50,706 nt of DNA, from NCBI RefSeq assembly GCF_000818175.1, contig NZ_JTIY01000001.1:3736042-3786747 (forward strand), written 5' to 3'. This DNA comes from Streptomyces sp. AcH 505. GTDB taxonomy: Bacteria; Actinomycetota; Actinomycetes; Streptomycetales; Streptomycetaceae. Numbering within the stretch: the first letter of the stretch is position 1; every line of letters begins with the position of its first letter. The notes under the pieces are model-generated. The model saw only the letters and a list, made by a program, of their open reading frames with translations, was not told where the DNA came from and made no database searches. Below, in pieces: positions 46,912-50,706 of the stretch. The position numbers and the translations under genes were made by a program.

Positions 46912-47743
46912 GCGCGCCCTCCTTGAGGAAGGCGAGGATGTCGGCGGCGACGGCGTCGGGGAACTGCGCGTGGGCGTAGTGGCCCGCGCCCTCGATCATC
47001 GTCAGGCTGCCGAGCCCGGCGGGCAGCGCGGCCACGATGGCCTCGCCCTCGGCCTTGGGGTCGGCCCAGTCGGGGTCGAGGGTGCCTTCGACGATCAGCG
47101 TCGGGCAGCGGACCGAGCCGAGCGCGGCGCCGGCGTCCTTCGGCGCCGACATGCCCATCTTGGCGACCACGGCCATCCGGCCCGGCCTGCGCAGATCGGC
47201 CTCGACTGAGGCGATGTGCTCGGCGTACCCGGCCGGCTTGACGCCCGGGTAGGCGTGGTCGAGGTAGCGCTTCCAGGCGCCGACACTGCGGAACAGGCCG
47301 GTGGCCGTGAGCAGGGACAGGCCCTTGCGGTAGCGGCCGTTGGAGACGAGCGCGCCCAGGTCCATCTTCTGCGCGCGGGTGAACGGGCCGATCTCGACGA
47401 CCGCGCTGACCAGCTCCGGCTCCTGGGCCGCCGCGACGGTCGCAGCGCCGCCGGCGAACGAGTGGCCCACGATCACGGCCGGGCCGCCGCCGAGGTGCCG
47501 GACCAGGGCGAGGATGTCGCCCGCGGCGTCGGTGCGGGTGTACGAGTCCCAGCCGGTGCTGGACTCGCCGTGGCCGCGCTGGTCGAAGGAGGCGACCCGG
47601 TGGCCGGCCGCCACGAGCAGGTCGGCCAGCGCCCGGAAGGCCGACCTGTTGTCGCCCATTCCGTGGGCGAGCACGATCAGCCCGCCCTCTCCGGACACGT
47701 CGTAAGCGAGCTGTCCGCCGTCGAGCTTCAGGAACTCCGTCAT
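46904..47743 (-). CDS. Alpha/beta-fold hydrolase
   Basis: A 279-residue enzyme with the nucleophile elbow GHSFAG (Ser in VIVGHSFAGG), the oxyanion region LAHGMGDN and the catalytic His in GAGHYAHAQFP. The acid is likely the Asp in EGTLDPDW. The substrate is unknown. I chose the ATG at 47743 because GGGAG lies 5 nt upstream; the GTG at 47749 overlaps that Shine-Dalgarno. Co-transcribed with the TetR gene and divergent from the GNAT gene, so the TetR ligand may be a substrate or product. Confidence 0.9.
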   Translation of the reverse strand: MTEFLKLDGGQLAYDVSGEGGLIVLAHGMGDNRSAFRALADLLVAAGHRVASFDQRGHGESSTGWDSYTRTDAAGDILALVRHLGGGPAVIVGHSFAGGAATVAAAQEPELVSAVVEIGPFTRAQKMDLGALVSNGRYRKGLSLLTATGLFRSVGAWKRYLDHAYPGVKPAGYAEHIASVEADLRRPGRMAVVAKMGMSAPKDAGAALGSVRCPTLIVEGTLDPDWADPKAEGEAIVAALPAGLGSLTMIEGAGHYAHAQFPDAVAADILAFLKEGARA

Positions 47744-47780
47744 GGTCACTCCCTGGTTGGTTAAGGTGTGTAGCCATTAA

Positions 47781-47795
47781 GCTAATGTCATTAGC
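47781..47795. promoter_or_regulatory. Perfect 15-bp palindrome, probable TetR operator
   Basis: GCTAATG-T-CATTAGC lies 38 bp upstream of the hydrolase ATG and 37 bp upstream of the GNAT ATG. A related half (TAGCCATTA) flanks it on the left. It is AT-rich in a GC-rich setting and would cover the promoters of both divergent genes. Confidence 0.7.
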
Positions 47796-47819
47796 CAGGC
47801 GTGTCAACACCCCTTCCTG

Positions 47820-47825
47820 CACAAT
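47820..47825 (+). promoter_or_regulatory. Candidate -10 of a leaderless GNAT transcript
   Basis: CACAAT lies 6 nt before the GNAT ATG; the spacer GAGGCG is too close to the start to act as a normal Shine-Dalgarno. Confidence 0.4.
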
Positions 47826-47831
47826 GAGGCG

Positions 47832-48365
47832 ATGCCGCACCTCATCGCCCCCGACGTCCGGATCCACCGCTCCTTCCTCGACGCGATGCAGGAGTTCGTG
47901 GAGGAGGGCGCCGACGAACGGTCGCTGCTCGTCCACGAGATGGAGGAGTACGCCGACACCTGGCACAGACCCGAGGTCTTCGCGCGGTACGTGGCCGGGC
48001 TCAACGCCGAGCCGCTGGAGGAGACCCCGCGCGTCGCGGGATGGGTGCCGATGACCACGGTCTGGTACGTCGAGGGCGACACCTTCCTCGGCCGGCTCTC
48101 CGTCCGGCACCGGCTCAACCGGTTCCTGGCCGAGATCGGCGGTCACATCGGCTACGCCGTACGTCCGAGCGCCCGCAGGCGGGGGCACGCGACCGCGATG
48201 CTGCGTGGCTCGCTGCCCGTCGCGCACCGGCTCGGCATCGAGTCGGCGCTGGTCACCTGCGACACCACGAACATCGCCTCACGGCGGGTGATCGAGGCCG
48301 CGGGCGGTGTGCTGGAGGACCAGCGGGCCGGAAAGCTGCGCTTCTGGATCCGAACAGGCGTCTAA
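47832..48365 (+). CDS. GNAT-family N-acetyltransferase
   Basis: A 177-residue acetyltransferase. The acetyl-CoA-binding loop is in IGYAVRPSARRRGHATAMLRGSL (R-R-x-G-H-A pattern), followed by the GVLED... C-terminal strand typical of the RimJ-like group (ALVTCDTTNIASRRVIEAAGGVLED). The substrate is unknown. Divergent from the hydrolase/TetR operon and therefore possibly under the same operator; 15 bp upstream of the repeat membrane protein gene. Confidence 0.9.
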   Translation: MPHLIAPDVRIHRSFLDAMQEFVEEGADERSLLVHEMEEYADTWHRPEVFARYVAGLNAEPLEETPRVAGWVPMTTVWYVEGDTFLGRLSVRHRLNRFLAEIGGHIGYAVRPSARRRGHATAMLRGSLPVAHRLGIESALVTCDTTNIASRRVIEAAGGVLEDQRAGKLRFWIRTGV

Positions 48366-48380
48366 GGCGTCCTTGGTGGC

Positions 48381-49508
48381 ATGGACCTCGACAAGCCGCC
48401 GCAGACGCGCGCGAACCGCCGGCCGCCGGAGCCGTACGAAGGCGGCGAGGGCTGTCTGACCGTGGCCGTGCGGATCCCGGTCCGGATCGTGGTGCTGGTG
48501 CTCGTCGTGCCGGTCCGGATGATCTGGGACCTCCTGGCGGTTGGTGCCCGGCTGCTGGGGCGCACGCTCGGCACGCTCGGGCACGTGCTGATCGAGGTCC
48601 CGCTGGTCTGGCTCTACGAGAAGCTGCTGACACCCCTCGGGCGCGGGCTGCTGTGGCTGGTGGTGGCGCTGTGGCGGTACGCGCTGGTGCCGGTGGTCTA
48701 CTACGGGCTGGTGGTGCCCGTGGTGTGGATCTGCCGCGAGGTGCTCGCCCCGGCGGGCCGTGGCATCGGCAGCGCGCTGGGCTGGCTCTACGAGACGTTG
48801 CTCACGCCGCTCGGCCGCGGGATGGGGTGGCTGGGGACGGCGCTGCTGGTGTGGCCGTGGGTGGCGCTGTGGCGGTACGTGCTGGTACCGCTGGTGTACT
48901 ACGGACTGGTGGTGCCCGTCGCGTGGACGTACCGCGACGTGCTCACCCCCGTCGGCCACGGCATCGCCTGGGTGCTGGCGGGCATCGGCCGGGGTCTGGT
49001 GTTCCTCGCGCGCGCCGGGTGGGCCGCCGTCGTATGGCTCGTACTCGTCCTGCTGGTCGCCCCCCTCGGCTGGCTGTACCGCAGGATCCTGGCACCGGTG
49101 GGGCGCGAGATCGGCGCGGCCCTCGCCTTCGGCTGGCGGGCCGCCGGGTACGTGTCGCACGCCGTGGGCCGCGCTCTCGCCTGGCTGGCCTGGCACGTTG
49201 TCGGCCGGCCGGCGCGCTGGACGTACCGGTACGTGTGCACGCCGGTGGGTCACTGGATACGCGGCAGCGTCCTCGCCCCGGCGAAGGCGGCGTCGCTCGC
49301 CGCCGGCCGGGCGGCGCGCGAGACGTTCCGCAGCGCGCGGCAGAGCGTGCGGCAGGCGCGGAAGGACGCGTGGCGGGTACTCGCCGGACCGCCCAGGAAG
49401 CCGGGACCTCGGGAACCGAATGAGGACCGTACGCGTACTCTGGGTAGTACAACGACTGTCCCCGGCGCGGTGCCCGCACCCGAAGTGTCCCTGAGCGATC
49501 AGGGCTAG
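48381..49508 (+). CDS. Repeat-built integral membrane protein, function unknown
   Basis: A 375-residue protein rich in Trp, Tyr, Pro and Gly, with six copies of an 11-residue motif, W-x-[YC]-x-x-[LVI]-[LC]-[TA]-P-x-G, beginning at Trp77, 116, 135, 182, 231 and 280. Copies alternate between a WLYExLLTPLG form and a W(T/I)(Y/C)RxVLxPxG form. Between them lie hydrophobic stretches such as ALWRYALVPVVYYGLVVPV, which recurs almost unchanged at about 163-180, so the segment 77-126 is duplicated at 135-192. A basic Ala/Arg-rich C-terminal tail follows. I do not recognise a family function. It follows the GNAT gene by 15 bp and may be co-transcribed. Confidence 0.8.
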   Translation: MDLDKPPQTRANRRPPEPYEGGEGCLTVAVRIPVRIVVLVLVVPVRMIWDLLAVGARLLGRTLGTLGHVLIEVPLVWLYEKLLTPLGRGLLWLVVALWRYALVPVVYYGLVVPVVWICREVLAPAGRGIGSALGWLYETLLTPLGRGMGWLGTALLVWPWVALWRYVLVPLVYYGLVVPVAWTYRDVLTPVGHGIAWVLAGIGRGLVFLARAGWAAVVWLVLVLLVAPLGWLYRRILAPVGREIGAALAFGWRAAGYVSHAVGRALAWLAWHVVGRPARWTYRYVCTPVGHWIRGSVLAPAKAASLAAGRAARETFRSARQSVRQARKDAWRVLAGPPRKPGPREPNEDRTRTLGSTTTVPGAVPAPEVSLSDQG

Positions 49509-49531
49509 CGCCTTCATCGAGGAGAGAACCA

Positions 49532-50368
49532 CTGGGCAAGCGACAGCCCGAAGGCCCGCCGCCCGCACCGACGGTGCAGCGCATCAGACTGCGCTACACC
49601 AAGCGCGGTCGCCTCCGGTTCACCAGCCACCGCGACTTCCAGCGCGCCTTCGAGCGGGCACTGCGCCGTGCCGAGGTGCCGATGGCGTACTCGGCGGGAT
49701 TCACTCCGCACCCCAAGGTGTCGTACGCCAATGCCGCACCCACCGGCACGGGCAGCGAGGCCGAGTTCCTGGAGATCGCCCTGGCCGACCGTCGCGACCC
49801 CGAAGAGCTGCGGGCCCTGCTGGACGCTTCACTGCCGGCGGGGCTGGACATCACCGACGCCGTCGAGGCCAGTACCTCGGGCCTCGCCGACCGGCTGACC
49901 GCTTCCGTGTGGGAGCTGCGGCTGGTCGGCGTGGAGCCGCAGGAGGCGGGACACGCCGTGTCCGCCTTCCTCGCGGCCGAGACGGTCGAAGTGACCCGGC
50001 TGATGAAGAACGGCGTCCGCACCTTCGACGCCCGCAGCGCCGTGGCAGGCCTCGAAGTGGTCGACGTGTCGGCCACCGCACCGGCCGATAGGCCGCAGGA
50101 CACGCCCTGTGCGATACTGCGGCTGGTGGTTCGGCACCTGACACCTGCCGTTCGACCCGACGACGTCCTGTCCGGTCTCCGAGCTGTGGCCGACCTGGCG
50201 CCGCCGGTCCCCGCAGCGGTGACCAGGCTGGCGCAGGGGCTCTTCGACGAGGAGTCCGGCAGTGTGACCGACCCGCTCGCGCCCGACCGCGAGGCAGTCC
50301 TGGCCGGCCCTTCCAAGGCCGCCGGACCCGCCGCCGCGAAGGCGCCGGAAGGTGCAGGTTCCGCGTAG
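49532..50368 (+). CDS. DUF2344 / TIGR03936 protein, partner of the radical SAM protein; probable CTG start
   Basis: The core from VQRIRLRYTKRGRLRFTSHRDFQRAFERAL through YSAGFTPHPKVSYANAAPTGTGSEAEF is the conserved DUF2344 signature. Family members are fused to or encoded next to TIGR03960 radical SAM proteins; the function is unknown. The conventional start would be GTG at 49574, but that has no ribosome binding site. A GAGGAG ends 7 nt before an in-frame CTG at 49532, which would give (M)GKRQPEGPPPAPTVQRIR and a 278-residue protein. I annotate from the CTG as more likely. The C-terminal ~40 residues are Ala/Pro-rich. Confidence 0.85.
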   Translation: MGKRQPEGPPPAPTVQRIRLRYTKRGRLRFTSHRDFQRAFERALRRAEVPMAYSAGFTPHPKVSYANAAPTGTGSEAEFLEIALADRRDPEELRALLDASLPAGLDITDAVEASTSGLADRLTASVWELRLVGVEPQEAGHAVSAFLAAETVEVTRLMKNGVRTFDARSAVAGLEVVDVSATAPADRPQDTPCAILRLVVRHLTPAVRPDDVLSGLRAVADLAPPVPAAVTRLAQGLFDEESGSVTDPLAPDREAVLAGPSKAAGPAAAKAPEGAGSA

Positions 50369-50600
50369 GGCGGTCGTTGTAGCGCAGCCCTGGCATCCGG
50401 GAGCCACCTGGGCCGGGCGGCGCGCAGACCAGAAGACTTTCGCCAGGCCGTACGTAACCGCGTAGGGAACCGGCGAGCCAGACACAGCAGCTCCCGTGCG
50501 GCGCCCGCGCCCCGGACGGCGGCAATCCGCGCATCGCGCGGGCCGCGGCCGGACCGGAATCAGGCGCGGCGCCCGGGAGCGTGACGGGAGAACCGCCCGC
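50369..50600 (+). other. Leader region of the RNase E/G gene
   Basis: 232 bp without a supported gene. It is GC-rich with several self-complementary patches (for example GCGCGGCGCCCG and CGCGGGCCGCGG), so a structured 5' leader is possible. GGGAG lies 10 nt before the next start codon. Confidence 0.4.
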
Positions 50601-50706
50601 ATGCCCATTGACTCGACTTCGCCCGGTAACGCCGGGAACGAGAACAGTGAGAACGACAACAACACCCCCAGCGACACGCTGCCGCCGCGGCGCAGGCGCC
50701 GCGCGG
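50601..50706 (+). CDS. rne: Ribonuclease E/G family protein, N-terminal fragment
   Basis: Only the first 35 codons are in the window: an Asn/Glu/Ser-rich start (MPIDSTSPGNAGNENSEN) followed by TPSDTLPPRRRRRA. The PPRRRRRA basic patch is typical of the disordered N-terminus of streptomycete RNase E, and the position directly after the DUF2344 gene fits the usual gene order. The catalytic domain is outside the window, so this call rests mainly on context. Confidence 0.6.
   Translation, partial: MPIDSTSPGNAGNENSENDNNTPSDTLPPRRRRRA

Overview
The window is chromosomal core DNA of a high-GC actinomycete, almost certainly a Streptomyces. The evidence is the very high GC content, frequent GTG starts, two adjacent clpP genes, an NVPY-type PrmC relative, a glutamate-type RpiB, a mycothiol-nitroreductase homologue, and the block tig-clpP1-clpP2-clpX / valS-folC-ndk-mreBCD-mrdA-rodA / radical SAM / DUF2344 / RNase E, whose order I recognise from Streptomyces chromosomes. 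I see no phage, plasmid, CRISPR array, complete insertion sequence or biosynthetic cluster.

Region 1 (about 1-12,500) is mostly minus strand. Two paralogous M1 aminopeptidases (PepN type) bracket aspartate-semialdehyde dehydrogenase, a large secreted subtilisin-like protease and an AbiEi/DUF559-like protein. A DUF1203 protein and a DsbA-fold protein lie on the plus strand. Region 2 (12,500-25,100) is a run of mostly single-gene units: BioY with a near-perfect operator palindrome, an amino-acid permease, RpiB, an Nei-type glycosylase, a 166-bp inverted-repeat element, a PrmC-like methyltransferase, an Eis-type acetyltransferase, a membrane PP2C/SpoIIE phosphatase, a CPA2 antiporter, an ABC ATPase without its permease, a SpoT/Mesh1-like HD protein, a membrane acyltransferase, a 64-residue membrane protein, and tRNA-Gly and tRNA-Pro.

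Region 3 (25,100-36,200) is protein quality control and housekeeping: trigger factor, ClpP1, ClpP2 and ClpX, a P/G/Q-rich membrane protein, ValRS, FolC, a DUF4233 membrane protein and NDK. A ClgR-like box lies upstream of clpP1. Region 4 (36,200-42,800) is the cell-wall morphogenesis cluster: mreB, then tightly packed mreC-mreD-mrdA-rodA closed by a 17-bp-stem terminator.

Region 5 (42,800-end) holds a CYTH-CHAD protein, a TIGR03960-type radical SAM protein and its usual partner DUF2344/TIGR03936. Between these two lie a TetR/hydrolase/GNAT module and a repeat-built membrane protein. The first 35 codons of an RNase E/G gene close the window.

The most distinctive observations are a probable CTG start in the DUF2344 gene, the MITE-like 166-bp element, the bioY and TetR palindromes, a membrane protein made of six copies of an aromatic P-x-G motif, a CPWA instead of CPWC active site in the DsbA-fold protein, and a shared TA/CAnnnT-N6-8-start architecture that predicts many leaderless or near-leaderless mRNAs. 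I did not find a multi-gene system that I would call clearly undescribed.
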